This document shows positions 1 to 10,083 of a DNA stretch of 64,000 nt, piece after piece; position 1 is the stretch's first letter, and every line of letters begins with the position of its first letter. Made by a program: the position numbers and the translations under genes. The DNA comes from CAYWBU01 sp942491525. Its GTDB lineage: Bacteria; Desulfobacterota; Desulfomonilia; UBA1062. The DNA lies in NCBI GenBank assembly GCA_942491525.1, contig CALOBW010000056.1:372001-436000 (forward strand), given 5' to 3'. A model generated the notes under the pieces. It was given only the letters and a program-made list of their open reading frames with translations, was not told the origin of the DNA and did not search any database.

Positions 1-746
1 CCGAGATTATCAACCGCAAGCCCGATATGGTGGTGACCATCACCACGCCGGCCGCCAAATATTCGCGCGATAAGTTTGTCGCCGCCGGCATCCCGCTGAT
101 CTTTAGTGTGGTGGCCATTCCTGAAGAGATCGGCTGTGCATCCAAGACGGTGGCTGGTCCGGGTTTCTCAGGCGTAACCATCTATCAGGACCCTCAGGAT
201 GTGATTAAGGTTGGCCAGCTGGCCCTGCCCAATATGAAGGTGCTGGGCATCGTGCACAGCGATGATGATAACGCGGTGGCATATACCGAAGAGACCAAGC
301 TCAAGGCTGCCGCCATGGGACTGAAGGTCATATCAAAGCAGGTCAAGAAGTCTGATCGCATTGGGCCGCATGTGGAGGAGCTGATCGCCCAGGGCGTTGA
401 TACCTTCTTTATTCCGATCGATACCTACTACGGCTTGCGTGACTATGAGGTGGCCATTGAGATGCGCGACCTCTCCTGGAAGCATAAGATTCCGGTCATC
501 TCAGCTGTTAAAGGCGAAACTTCCGGTCCGATCATGTATATGGCGCCCAACTTCAGCAACATCGGCAGACTGACATCTCAGCAGGTGGCGGCTGTGCTGC
601 TTGAGGGCAAGGATCCGGCAAGTCTGCCCATCCTTAAACAGGCGGAGCTGGATATCATCGTACATCCTGACTCGGCCGCCAAGGTTGGCATTGAGCTGCC
701 CCTGGAAATTCTGCAGGTGGCAACTATTTTGAAAAAAATTGATTAA
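1..746 (+). CDS. ABC-type substrate-binding protein, 5' end missing
   Basis: Partial gene: the reading frame is open from base 3, so the true start lies left of the window; 247 codons are visible. The protein belongs to the ABC_sub_bind family (PF04392; TrpX-like periplasmic binding proteins). It is plainly a paralogue of the next gene: both carry TPAxKYS near the start of the visible part, a HSDDDNA motif in the hinge region, and D-x-YY-x-LRD further on. Family members bind amino acids or other small solutes in the periplasm for an inner-membrane permease. No permease or ATPase gene follows, since the next gene after the pair is on the other strand, so any transporter must lie upstream. The ligand cannot be read from sequence. 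Confidence 0.85.
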   Translation, partial: EIINRKPDMVVTITTPAAKYSRDKFVAAGIPLIFSVVAIPEEIGCASKTVAGPGFSGVTIYQDPQDVIKVGQLALPNMKVLGIVHSDDDNAVAYTEETKLKAAAMGLKVISKQVKKSDRIGPHVEELIAQGVDTFFIPIDTYYGLRDYEVAIEMRDLSWKHKIPVISAVKGETSGPIMYMAPNFSNIGRLTSQQVAAVLLEGKDPASLPILKQAELDIIVHPDSAAKVGIELPLEILQVATILKKID

Positions 747-763
747 ACTTTGAAGGAGAAGTC

Positions 764-1762
764 ATGAAAAAGTATCTGTTTGGGGTGGTCGCGCTGATTA
801 TGTTTGGGGCTCCTGTATGGGCGCAGAACTACCATGTTGAAGTGGTGCAGGTATCAGATATTGGCGCCTTTGATCAGGTATATGATGCCTGTGTTGCCGA
901 GCTGGCCCAGGGCGGACTGGTGGCTGGGGAAAATCTTACAATAAAGCGGCATGTGATTGATGCGGCGGCTGATGCAGGTCTCTGGAAAAAGATCGGCATT
1001 CTCTCACGTATTAAGAAGACTGCCGGCGAGATTGTGGCTGCCAAGCCCGACCTTGTCATTACGATCAGCACGCCGGCCACCAAATACTCCATGAACAAGA
1101 TCATTGATGCCGGTATTCCGCTCGTGTTCAGCGCGGTTGCCAATCCACCTCTGGTGGGCAGCAAGAGTTATACCGAAGCCGGCCCCGGCTTCACCGGTGT
1201 GACCCTCTATATTGATCCGCTGGCCCTGATCACCCTGGCCAAGATGGTCAATCCGGGCATGCAGAAGGTCGGCATGATTCACAGCGATGATGATAATGCC
1301 ATCGCCTTTTCGCAGGAGCTGGCAGCCAAAGCCGCTCCACTGGGCATATCTGTCCTGACCAGAGAGGTTGAGAAGTCAGCCAAGATCGGGCCGGCAGCCC
1401 GGGAGCTGCTGGCCGAGGGTGTTGATACCTTTGCACTGCCGCTGGATGCCTATTATAATTTGCGCGACAGCGAGCCCGGGCGGGAGCTGTTTGCCTTCGG
1501 CGCCGAGCATAAGCTGCCGGTGATCGCCTTTGCGGCCTTCAACGTCAAGGGCGCGCTGCTCTATGCCGGCCAGGAGTTCGGTCACATCGGGACGCTGACC
1601 GGCCAGCAGGCCACAAAGATTCTGGTGGATGGCGCAGCTCCGGGCAGTCTGCCGATCTTAAGACAGGAAGATATGGACACCTATGTGGATCGTGATATCG
1701 CCAAAGCTCTGGGCATTACGATTCCTGAAGATGTTCTCCAGATTGCCAAGACCATGCAGTAA
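764..1762 (+). CDS. ABC-type substrate-binding protein, second tandem copy
   Basis: Complete 332-residue periplasmic binding protein of the ABC_sub_bind family (PF04392). The start is supported by AAGGAG about 6 bases upstream and by a classical signal peptide (MKK, hydrophobic core, APVWAQ; cleavage near residue 20). The two alpha/beta lobes carry the same landmarks as the upstream copy: TPATKYS at about 110, HSDDDNA at about 174 and LPLDAYYNLRD at about 230. The gene lies 17 bases after its paralogue, so the two are co-transcribed. It probably captures a small solute in the periplasm. Similarity along the whole length shows a tandem duplication followed by divergence. No permease or ATPase is encoded in the window. 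Confidence 0.88.
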   Translation: MKKYLFGVVALIMFGAPVWAQNYHVEVVQVSDIGAFDQVYDACVAELAQGGLVAGENLTIKRHVIDAAADAGLWKKIGILSRIKKTAGEIVAAKPDLVITISTPATKYSMNKIIDAGIPLVFSAVANPPLVGSKSYTEAGPGFTGVTLYIDPLALITLAKMVNPGMQKVGMIHSDDDNAIAFSQELAAKAAPLGISVLTREVEKSAKIGPAARELLAEGVDTFALPLDAYYNLRDSEPGRELFAFGAEHKLPVIAFAAFNVKGALLYAGQEFGHIGTLTGQQATKILVDGAAPGSLPILRQEDMDTYVDRDIAKALGITIPEDVLQIAKTMQ

Positions 1763-1764
1763 CC

Positions 1765-1783
1765 GGGGAGGCGCTGCCTCCCC
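1765..1783 (+). terminator. hairpin after the binding-protein pair
   Basis: GGGGAGGC, loop GCT, GCCTCCCC: a perfect 8-bp stem three bases after the stop codon of the second binding protein. It lacks a clean T-run, so it is only a probable terminator. It lies between two genes that converge. Confidence 0.5.
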
Positions 1784-1853
1784 CTGCCTTCCGGCGCAAC
1801 GCCCAGGTTGCTTGAATCCAGATGCAGGTCCGTGGCGGTGCCCTCACGGGTGA

Positions 1854-3263
1854 TTATGGCGTTAACATCTCATCAGTTATATCGCTGTCCAGCTTCTGAG
1901 ATTTTTCGATTACGGCTGTGACCTCCTTGTCATTATACAGCAGGTAGATTGCGATGCTCATGAGACAGAAGCATGCGGCAATCAGGGCTGTAAGTTTGAC
2001 GCCCTCCACGCCTACGCTGCTGTCAGCCGTTCTGCCTATGGCAATGACGCTTGGTACAATCATTATTGCAATTGACTGAGCAATTTTGGTCACAAAGGAT
2101 CGGGTGGCACTGAAAATTCCCTCTCTGTTTTTGCCTGAGACGATGGTGTCGTAGTGGATAACATCAGAGATCATTGCAAAGGGGATGATGTTAAGGGCGG
2201 CAAAGGGGTAGGATACAATCAGTGCGAGCATCAGTCCCTTTAGCATGGGATCCAAATCCCAGTCGGCGCCGAAGAATATTATCAGATATGCCACGATAAA
2301 TGTACATAGGGCTGAAATCAGCGGGATCTTCTTGCCGATCTTCTTGGCTATAAAATTTACAAAGGGATAGAGGATCACAGAGCCCAGGATGCTTATTCCA
2401 AGAATAATGGGGGCTTTCTCTTCAGGTAGTTTGAGCAGGATGGTTATATAATAGAGAATGGATGCCTGGAAAAAGCACATGGATGTATATTCAAGCAGCC
2501 AGGCAGCCGTGATGGTGGAAAAGTGTCTGTTGGAAAAGGCTGCCTTCACAGCCGGGAAGAGTTTTATACTGTCAATCTTGCTGTCCACATAATCTTTCTC
2601 TTTGAGGCAGAAGGCTGTTATCAGGAGCAGTACCGTGCCAATTATTGTAAACACTCCGAATGTTATGCGGTAGCCGTCAGCTGCAGCAAAGCCGGCATCC
2701 TTCAGGAATTTGACCGGCAGCGGCGCCATATATACGAGGGCAGAGCCTGTAACAAAAAAGAAGGCGCTGATGCTGTAGGTTGTGATGCGGCGTTTGTGGT
2801 CCTTGATCAGTTCCGGAATCAGGGCGCCGTGGGGAATCATGTAGAGGGTGTAGAAGATGAAGTAGAGCCAGATAAATACAGCTGTCCAGATATCATTCAG
2901 AGGGTGCACTCTGTCGATCGGCGGGCAGAATATCAGAAATGCACACAGTCCGTACGGAATTGCGGCCCACTGCATAAAGGGCATCCGCCGGCCGCCTTTG
3001 CCCCTGAAACGGTCGCTCCAGTGGGCGATCAAGGGGTCAGTGAAGGCGTCGATTATATGCCCGACTGCCTTGATAAGGCCGATCAGGGTCAGCATGCCGA
3101 ACAGTACATATCCCTGCGAGATTACCGGCTTGATGCCGGATTCGCTGGTCGGCAGAAAAAAGTAGATCAGATAGTTGGCAATCATTCCGGTAAAAATGCC
3201 TTTTGAAAAATCGGACAGACAGAGAAGGATTATCTTGTTTGTTGAGACTTCTTTTTTTGTCAT
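1854..3263 (-). CDS. GPH-family (MelB-like) sugar/cation symporter
   Basis: A 469-residue inner-membrane carrier with about 12 hydrophobic helices. It belongs to the major facilitator superfamily, glycoside-pentoside-hexuronide:cation symporter group. After helix 2 it shows the GPH signature DAFTDP...SDRFRGKGGRR (Asp72, Asp76 and Asp84, then a basic loop to about 93); the aspartates correspond to the MelB cation-binding region. It would import a glycoside or related solute with Na+ or H+. The start ATG has GGAG 7 bases upstream. The gene follows hypE by 46 bases on the same strand, so read-through from the hydrogenase operon is possible, but its function is unrelated and a small palindrome lies in the gap. 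The substrate is unknown. Confidence 0.8.
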   Translation of the reverse strand: MTKKEVSTNKIILLCLSDFSKGIFTGMIANYLIYFFLPTSESGIKPVISQGYVLFGMLTLIGLIKAVGHIIDAFTDPLIAHWSDRFRGKGGRRMPFMQWAAIPYGLCAFLIFCPPIDRVHPLNDIWTAVFIWLYFIFYTLYMIPHGALIPELIKDHKRRITTYSISAFFFVTGSALVYMAPLPVKFLKDAGFAAADGYRITFGVFTIIGTVLLLITAFCLKEKDYVDSKIDSIKLFPAVKAAFSNRHFSTITAAWLLEYTSMCFFQASILYYITILLKLPEEKAPIILGISILGSVILYPFVNFIAKKIGKKIPLISALCTFIVAYLIIFFGADWDLDPMLKGLMLALIVSYPFAALNIIPFAMISDVIHYDTIVSGKNREGIFSATRSFVTKIAQSIAIMIVPSVIAIGRTADSSVGVEGVKLTALIAACFCLMSIAIYLLYNDKEVTAVIEKSQKLDSDITDEMLTP

Positions 3264-3309
3264 AAAGGCTCCAGATATGATTGGTAGTCCAGCTCCTGGG
3301 AGCTGGGTT

Positions 3310-4309
<1,000 letters not shown>

Positions 4310-4320
<11 letters not shown>

Positions 4321-6553
4321 TGTTTCTCCTTATTATGGCGCCGGCCGCAACGGCCTGGCCCAGGCTGATGCCGCCGTCATTGGTGGGCACCAGCTGGTGG
4401 CTGAAGACTTCGAAGCCCTGCAGCTCTTTGGTCAGACCGCTGAGCAGCAGACGGTTCTGGAAGCAGCCGCCGCTCAGCACAACTTGATTGAGGCCGCTGG
4501 CCCGCCGGGCCTGATTGGCCAGCTCGCCGAAGGCCGCGCAGATGGTGTTGTGAAAGGCGCCCGCAATTTCGGCGGCGGTGCGCCCGCTATTGAAACTTTC
4601 GACGATGGCGCGGATCATGGGTCGGGTGTCGATTGTGCCATCTTGAACAGCATAGGGCAGGGTCAGGCCGGTCTCTACCGCGATGGCTTCGAGCTGCATG
4701 GCGGCCTGGCCCTCATACATGACCTGCTGTCGGATGCCCAGCAGGGCGGCCACGCCGTCAAAGAGGCGCCCCAGGCTGGAGGTCATGGGCGAGTTGAGGC
4801 CGCGCTTGAGCATTGTCTCGATCATTTGTTGGTCGGGTTCCAGTTGGCCGTAAGTCTGGTAGAGCAGGCTGGCCGCGATGCGCCAGGGCTCCCGGATGGC
4901 CGCTTCGCCGCCGGGCAGGGCAAAGTAGTTCAAATGGCCGCTGCGCTTGAAGCTGGCGCGCTCGCAGATCAGGACTTCGCCGCCCCAGATCTTGCCGTCC
5001 GTGCCGTAGCCGGTGCCGTCCAGGGCGATGCCGATGACCGGGCCGTCTAATTTATGCTCGGCCATGCAGCTGACAATGTGGGCGTGGTGATGCTGGATCT
5101 GGACGGGATTTTGCGCAATCATGGTCGAGTAGTAGTCCGGATGCAGGTCGCAGGCGATGATCTCTGGTTTGCACGCGGTGATCGCCTGCATGGTCTGAAT
5201 GGTCTCGTGCAGGAAGTCGCGCGCCTGGGGGCTCTCCAGGTCGCCGATGTGGGGGCTCAAAAAGGCCTCACTGCCTTTGAGGACGCAGATGGTGTTTTTG
5301 AGCTGGGGTCCCAGGGCCAGAATGTCCGGATAAGCCTGGTCAAGCTGGATCGGCTTGGGCGCATAGCCGCGCGAGCGGCGCATCAGGCGCGGCTGATCAG
5401 CGGCCAGATAGGCCACCGAATCGTCGCAGCGCACCACAATCTCCCGGTCATGAATCAGGAAGAGGTCGGCGATGTCCCTAAGGCGCTGCATGGCTTCGTC
5501 ATTATCTATGCAGATGGGCTCATCGCTGAGATTTGCGGATGTCATGACCAGTGGTCCGGTTTGCGCCAAGAGCAGGTGGTGCAGCGGGGTGTAGGGCAGC
5601 ATGATGCCGATGCGGCTCATGTCCGGGGTCAGTTCGCCCGGCAGAGTCTCATCAAGTCTCTCCAGCAGCACGATGGGGCGCTGGGGGCTGCTCAGCAGCG
5701 TGGCCTCGGCCGGGCTGATGCGGGCCAGCTCTGCGGCCGCCTCAAGGTCTCTGACCATGATGGCCAGGGGTTTTGCTTCGCGGTGCTTGCGCTCGCGCAG
5801 GCGGGATATGGCCGCCGCATTGCGGGCATCCACGCAGAGGTGGAAGCCGCCCAGACCCTTGATGGCGATGATCTTGCCATCTTGAATGGCCTCTATGGTT
5901 CGGCCGAGCGGATCATCGAGTCTCTTGCCCTCAGCATCCATCAGGCTCAGCTGCGGGCCGCAACTCGGGCAGGCGTTGGGCTCGGCATGGAAGCGGCGGT
6001 TGGTCGGATCTTCATACTCAGACCGGCACTCCTCGCAGAGTTCAAAGCTCTGCATGGAGGTATTGGGCCGGTCGTAGGGGATGTCATTGATGATGGTCAG
6101 GCGCGGGCCGCAGTCGGTGCAGTTGATGAACGGATAACCATATCTGCGGTCATTGGCATCGAACAGTTCCTTGAGGCAGCTGCCGCAGGTGGCGATGTCG
6201 GGGGTGATGTGCACCAGGCGCTTCTGGCCGCCTTTGCTGAGGATGATCTCAAATTTTTCTGAGTTTAGCGGATGAATTTCTGCCGCATGTTGCTGTACCA
6301 CGTCGGCCTGGGGCGGCCAGTTTTTGAGTCCGGCCGCGAAGCGATCCAGCTGTTCAGTGGAACCTTCAACTTCCGCAATTACGCCTTGGGACGTGTTGCG
6401 CACGAAACCGCGCAGACCGCAGGCTACGGCCAGGCGGTAGATGTGGGGGCGGAAACCGACCCCCTGGACCACGCCGCCAAAAAGGTAGCGTGTACGTCTT
6501 AGTTCAGCGAGGCCTTGAAGCTCTCGACCTGATTTGTCAGCCAGCTCAGCCAA
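4310..6553 (-). CDS. hypF: HypF, carbamoyltransferase of [NiFe]-hydrogenase maturation
   Basis: A 747-residue multidomain enzyme that makes the cyanide precursor for the hydrogenase Fe(CN)2CO centre from carbamoyl phosphate and ATP. Domains in order: acylphosphatase (about 21-105, GVVQGVGFRPH); four CxxC zinc-finger pairs (Cys123/126, 145/148, 173/176, 195/198); YrdC-like adenylation domain (about 215-395); Kae1-like carbamoyltransferase domain (about 410-747) with HHHAH at 488-492 and LSGGCFQN near the end. All key elements are present. The ATG at 6553 is the only normal in-frame start before the acylphosphatase domain, so hypF overlaps the end of hypB by 55 bases, which is unusually long for this operon. 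Confidence 0.97.
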
Positions 6554-7164
6554 TGGTTCAGTCCGTTCTCGCTCTTGCAGGAGACCTCAAAGATCTCCAT
6601 CTGCTGGTTAATGCCTCTGGCAAAGTTGCGTGCCTTCTCAACGTCAAAATCGACATACTCCAGCAGGTCGATCTTGTTGATCAGCAGCACGTCCGAGACG
6701 TCGAACATCTGCGGATATTTGGCCGGCTTGTCGGCGCCCTCGGGGGTCGAGAGGATGGTGATGTTGTGGTTTTCGCCGAGCTTGAAGTAGGCCGGGCAGA
6801 CCAGGTTGCCGACGTTTTCGATGAAGAGCAGGTCGATCTCGTCCAGCTCGAGGGCGTCGAAGGCCTCGCGCACCATGTTGCTGTCGATGTGGCAGCCGCC
6901 GCCGGTGTTGATCTGCACCACCGGGATGCCAAAGCGGGCGATGCGCTCGGCGTCAAAGGTGTCCTGCACGTCGCCCTCGATGACCGCCATCTTATATCTG
7001 CCGCTCAGCTGCTCAATTGTTCTCTCCAGCAGGGTGGTCTTGCCGGCGCCGGGCGAGCTCATCAAGTTGATGGCATAGATGCCCTTCTGATCAAAGAGTG
7101 CGCGGTTGCTCTCGGCCAGGTCCTGGTTCTTGTTCAGGACGCTCTCAACGACCTTGATCTTCAT
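6499..7164 (-). CDS. hypB: HypB, nickel-insertion GTPase
   Basis: A 221-residue SIMIBI-class GTPase that, with HypA, delivers nickel to the hydrogenase large-subunit precursor. Seen: P-loop SPGAGKTT (37-44), the metal-site pair Cys91-His92 in GGGCHID, Cys123 in NLVCPA, and the guanine-specificity motif NKID (163-166). The histidine-rich stretch and the N-terminal CxxCGC nickel site of some HypBs are absent, so this form transfers nickel but probably does not store it. The frame stays open upstream, but the ATG at 7164 is chosen because GAGGAGG lies 5 bases before it and the family's N-terminus begins there. Confidence 0.96.
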   Translation of the reverse strand: MKIKVVESVLNKNQDLAESNRALFDQKGIYAINLMSSPGAGKTTLLERTIEQLSGRYKMAVIEGDVQDTFDAERIARFGIPVVQINTGGGCHIDSNMVREAFDALELDEIDLLFIENVGNLVCPAYFKLGENHNITILSTPEGADKPAKYPQMFDVSDVLLINKIDLLEYVDFDVEKARNFARGINQQMEIFEVSCKSENGLNHWLSWLTNQVESFKASLN

Positions 7165-7174
7165 TTGTACCTCC

Positions 7175-8263
7175 TCAATAGTACTTGTAATATGCGCTGC
7201 AGGTGCCCTCATAGGAGACCATGCAGGGCCCGATCGGATTGAGCGGGGTGCAGGCCTTTTTGAAGAGCGGGCAGTCGTGGGGCGAGATTGCGCCCCGCAA
7301 AATTTCACCGCAACGGCAGCCCTTGGGCTCAACCGATTCCAGCGGCGGGATTTTAAACTTCTGCTCGGCGTCATGCTCAGCATAACCGGCTTTGAACTTG
7401 AGCCCGCTTTCGGGGATCAGCCCTAATCCGCGCCACTTGGTATCGGCCACCTCGAAGACCTGATCCACCACTTGGCGGGCCTTATAGTTGCCGCCTTCAC
7501 CGACCACGCGGCTGTACTGGATCTCGACCTTATAGTCATTCTCCACAATCTGCTTGAGCAGCATGTGGACGCCCTCCAGGATGTCGACCGGCTCAAAGCC
7601 GGTGATGACCGCGGCGCGCCCGCTTTTTGCGACGCCCTCATAGATGGCGCTGCCGGTGATGATGCTGACGTGTCCCGGGCAGATGAAGCCGTCGATATGC
7701 ACGTCAGGATCACCCAGCAAAACACTGACGGCCGGCGGGATGACCTTGTGGGCGCTCAGCACGCTGAAATTCTTCAGGCCCTGCTTTTGCGCCGCCATGA
7801 CTGTGGCCGCAATTGTCGGGGTGGTGGTCTCAAAGCCGATGCCCATGAAGATCACCTGCTTGTCAGGGTTGGTGGCGGCCAGCGGCAGGCTGTCCAGGGG
7901 CGAGCCCACGATGCGGATGTCGGCCCCTTTAGCCCGGATCTTTTGCAGGCTCTTGCCGTTTGTGCCGGGCACCTTGAGCATGTCGCCGAAGGTGGTGAAG
8001 ATGACGTCACTCTGTTCGGCCAGCCAGAGGGCGCGGTCGATGTCGTCGACTGCGGTGACGCAGACCGGGCAGCCCGGGCCCGAGATCAGGCGCACGTTCT
8101 TCGGCAGCAGGGCGCGGATGCCGTGCTGACCGATGGCGTTGGTGTGGCTGCCGCAGACCTCCATCAGCTGGACATTGCGGTCAAGTTGCGCGGCGAGTTT
8201 GAATATGCCCCGGATCAGGCCCTGGGCCCGCTCGGGGTCGCGGTACTCATCAATATATTTCAT
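7175..8263 (-). CDS. hypD: HypD, Fe-S scaffold for Fe(CN)2CO assembly
   Basis: A 362-residue cytoplasmic iron-sulfur protein that with HypC forms the platform on which iron receives its CN and CO ligands. Conserved motifs are visible: EVCGSHTNAIGQHGI with Cys37, GPGCPVC with Cys65 and Cys68, GFETTTP, and a C-terminal block from about 315 with GCRCGE, a Cys in HDCP, a Cys in KKACTPLNP, and GPCMVSYEGTCSAY, whose cysteines hold the [4Fe-4S] cluster. The length is typical. The start overlaps the end of hypC by 14 bases and the stop lies 10 bases before hypB, consistent with coupled translation. Confidence 0.97.
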   Translation of the reverse strand: MKYIDEYRDPERAQGLIRGIFKLAAQLDRNVQLMEVCGSHTNAIGQHGIRALLPKNVRLISGPGCPVCVTAVDDIDRALWLAEQSDVIFTTFGDMLKVPGTNGKSLQKIRAKGADIRIVGSPLDSLPLAATNPDKQVIFMGIGFETTTPTIAATVMAAQKQGLKNFSVLSAHKVIPPAVSVLLGDPDVHIDGFICPGHVSIITGSAIYEGVAKSGRAAVITGFEPVDILEGVHMLLKQIVENDYKVEIQYSRVVGEGGNYKARQVVDQVFEVADTKWRGLGLIPESGLKFKAGYAEHDAEQKFKIPPLESVEPKGCRCGEILRGAISPHDCPLFKKACTPLNPIGPCMVSYEGTCSAYYKYY

Positions 8264-8480
8264 TTTGGATCATTTCATCCAGCAGGTCGAGCTTGTCTTT
8301 CGCTGTGGCCTCGTCGAGACGGTTGATGGCGAAGCCGGCGTGGCAGATTACATAGTCGCCGACCTTGACCGGTTCATCAACGATGTCCAGGCAGGCGCTG
8401 CGCTGGCTGCCGCCCACGTCCAGCAGGGCCATGTTGTCCTCATCAATGGAAAGAATTTTTCCGGGAAATCCAATACACAT
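8250..8480 (-). CDS. hypC: HypC, hydrogenase assembly chaperone
   Basis: A 76-residue OB-fold chaperone. The diagnostic N-terminus MCIGFPGK puts the essential Cys2 directly after the start methionine, which fixes the start. HypC binds HypD during assembly of the Fe(CN)2CO group, then carries it to the large-subunit precursor. The GDYVICHAGFAI segment in the middle is also typical. The gene overlaps hypD by 14 bases and lies 8 bases downstream of hypA. No second HypC/HybG-type chaperone is seen, consistent with one hydrogenase in the window. Confidence 0.97.
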   Translation of the reverse strand: MCIGFPGKILSIDEDNMALLDVGGSQRSACLDIVDEPVKVGDYVICHAGFAINRLDEATAKDKLDLLDEMIQNEIY

Positions 8481-8488
8481 AAAAGCTC

Positions 8489-8833
8489 CTAATCAACGTC
8501 TAATTCTAGCAGCTTGAGCTCTTCGTTGCCAGCGGTCATTATGACCTGCGGACTTTTGCACTGGGGGCAGTAGCCGCTGTAGCTGTCGGAAATGTGCTCC
8601 TGAGAGCATGCGGTGCAGTGGGTGACGACGGGCTTGATATCAAAGATCAGCTCGGCGCCTTCGGCCACATGGCCTAACGCCTGCTGTTCAAAGGCAAATT
8701 TAAGAGAAGATTTGTCGATGCAGGAGAGGCGGCCGAAAGATAGCGTCAGGCTGTTGACCGTCTTGAAGCCATGCTGAGCCTGATGCTCGGAGATGATCTC
8801 CAGGATCGAGTGCACCAGCGACATCTCATGCAT
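8489..8833 (-). CDS. hypA: HypA, nickel metallochaperone
   Basis: A 114-residue metallochaperone that partners HypB in nickel insertion. The N-terminus MHEMSLVHSI includes His2, the nickel ligand, which fixes the start. The zinc site is formed by two CxxC pairs, Cys73/Cys76 (CTAC) and Cys89/Cys92 (CPQC), with 12 residues between the pairs. The length is normal. The gene overlaps the maturation protease gene by 8 bases, so translation is probably coupled. Confidence 0.96.
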   Translation of the reverse strand: MHEMSLVHSILEIISEHQAQHGFKTVNSLTLSFGRLSCIDKSSLKFAFEQQALGHVAEGAELIFDIKPVVTHCTACSQEHISDSYSGYCPQCKSPQVIMTAGNEELKLLELDVD

Positions 8834-9323
8834 CGCTTTTCTTCTCCGCGTGTACGCCGATGGCCGCGAGCTCCTTGAGCAGCAGCTCCTCCATCTTGGG
8901 GTAGCGTTCGTGCATGATGGGCGACATCTCGAGGATCATCTCGCCGTAGCTTGCGGGTGTGATGCAGAGGAAGGTGATCTCGGGCAGCTGGTCCATCAGC
9001 TCGGCCGAGCAGAGCACGTCGAAGAACTCGACCTCGTGGGCCGAGGTGGGGTCGGGCAGCTTGAGCTCCATCTCCTGGCGGTTGAAACGGTAGATGCTGC
9101 CGGGGTCGTCGTCTACCTTGAGGCAGTCGATAACCAGCATGCGCTCGCAGCTGGTGACCGTGTCCAGCAGCACGAAACCGAGGGTGCCGCCGTCGATTAT
9201 CTGAACATTGTCCGGCAGGCTGTATCGTTCGCCGAACCAGCGCGTAAAGTGAACTCCAAAACCTTCATCCTGCAGCAGAATGTTGCCGAGACCTAAGATT
9301 GTTACTCTCTCTGATTGTTGCAT
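8826..9323 (-). CDS. hyaD: Hydrogenase maturation endopeptidase (HyaD/HybD family)
   Basis: A 165-residue nickel-dependent protease (family M52) that removes the C-terminal tail of the large subunit after the NiFe centre is built. The nickel-sensing residues match the HybD pattern: Glu20 in GNILLQDEGFG, Asp66 in VIDCLK and His96 in SAHEVEFF. The ATG at 9323 is chosen because it precedes the conserved GLGN strand; the longer open frame begins inside the upstream hairpin region and the cytochrome gene. The substrate should be the large subunit encoded at 10084-11757, which has a matching 15-residue tail. The symbol follows E. coli usage; hupD would be equally acceptable. Confidence 0.92.
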   Translation of the reverse strand: MQQSERVTILGLGNILLQDEGFGVHFTRWFGERYSLPDNVQIIDGGTLGFVLLDTVTSCERMLVIDCLKVDDDPGSIYRFNRQEMELKLPDPTSAHEVEFFDVLCSAELMDQLPEITFLCITPASYGEMILEMSPIMHERYPKMEELLLKELAAIGVHAEKKSDA

Positions 9324-9335
9324 TAGCTGAATAAT

Positions 9336-9364
9336 AGTCCGGGGAGAGCAGCTCTCCCCGGACT
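9336..9364 (-). other. perfect intra-operon hairpin between structural and maturation genes
   Basis: AGTCCGGGGAGAG, a 3-base loop, then its exact reverse complement (13-bp stem) in the short gap between the cytochrome b stop codon and the protease start. On the transcribed (minus) strand it is followed by ATTATT rather than a T-run, so it is more likely an attenuator or mRNA-stabilising and processing structure than a strong terminator. It would allow more structural than maturation protein. Confidence 0.6.
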
Positions 9365-9375
9365 CCTTTCTAAAA

Positions 9376-10065
9376 CTAGTCGCCGTTTTTCTGTCTGAAG
9401 ACCCGTCCGCTGATAATTGAGGAGACGGTGCCCTCTTTGAAGACCACATCGTACCAGAAGGCCATATAGATGTGGATCACGATGAAGATGATGAAGAGCC
9501 AGGTCACGATGTGGTGGATCCAGCGCACCATGGCCAGGCCGCCCAGGGCGTTCTCAACGGGCAGCAGGGCGTGATAGATGTAGCTGATCATGCCCGCGTC
9601 GTAGCCGGCGCCGGTCAGGATCAGGCCGGTCACGCAGATCAGCAGCAGCAGGATCATGACGCCGCCGTAGGCCACTGACTGCAGGGGGCCGTAAAGGTAG
9701 TTGTGCTGGGGGCGCTCCTCGCTGATCAGGATGTAGAACTTGATCTGGGTCCAGAGGTTCTTGAAGTCCGTCCAGGCGAAGAAGTCCTTCCAGTCGGCGT
9801 GGAAGCGCGAGAAGAAGGCCAGATAGATGCGCTGCAGGAAGAGCAGCACCAGGAAGAGGCCCATCAGCAGGTGAATGTAGCGGATCTGGCCCATGAAGAA
9901 CTTATCGATTGTCTCTCCATGGTAGACAGTGAATGGTCTGGCAATGTAGAGCCCTGTGCCGATCAGCGTGAAGATGCACAGGGCCGAGGCCCAGTGGTTG
10001 AACCGCAGGGCCAAGGACCACTCCTTGATCATGGTTAACTCTTTTTTTCTGATATCATCAGCCAC
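9376..10065 (-). CDS. hyaC: [NiFe]-hydrogenase cytochrome b subunit
   Basis: A 229-residue diheme cytochrome b of the Ni/Fe-hydrogenase b-type family, which anchors the periplasmic hydrogenase and passes its electrons to the quinone pool. Four transmembrane helices are visible (about 22-44, 65-88, 127-150, 185-205), with histidines suited to heme binding in RFNHWAS, RYIHLLMG, RWIHHIV and IVIHIYM. It starts with GTG; AAGGAGG lies 6 bases upstream and decides the start. The stop is followed by a perfect hairpin and then the maturation protease. Its presence makes this a membrane-bound, quinone-reducing uptake hydrogenase and not a soluble or cytochrome c3-linked one. Confidence 0.94.
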   Translation of the reverse strand: MADDIRKKELTMIKEWSLALRFNHWASALCIFTLIGTGLYIARPFTVYHGETIDKFFMGQIRYIHLLMGLFLVLLFLQRIYLAFFSRFHADWKDFFAWTDFKNLWTQIKFYILISEERPQHNYLYGPLQSVAYGGVMILLLLICVTGLILTGAGYDAGMISYIYHALLPVENALGGLAMVRWIHHIVTWLFIIFIVIHIYMAFWYDVVFKEGTVSSIISGRVFRQKNGD

Positions 10066-10083
10066 GTTATCCCTCCTTACCGA

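Noticed and set aside
3289..3306. palindrome CCAGCTCC-TG-GGAGCTGG between hypE and the symporter gene as a terminator
   Set aside because: On the transcribed minus strand no T-run follows; the T4 is on the plus strand, where no gene ends.
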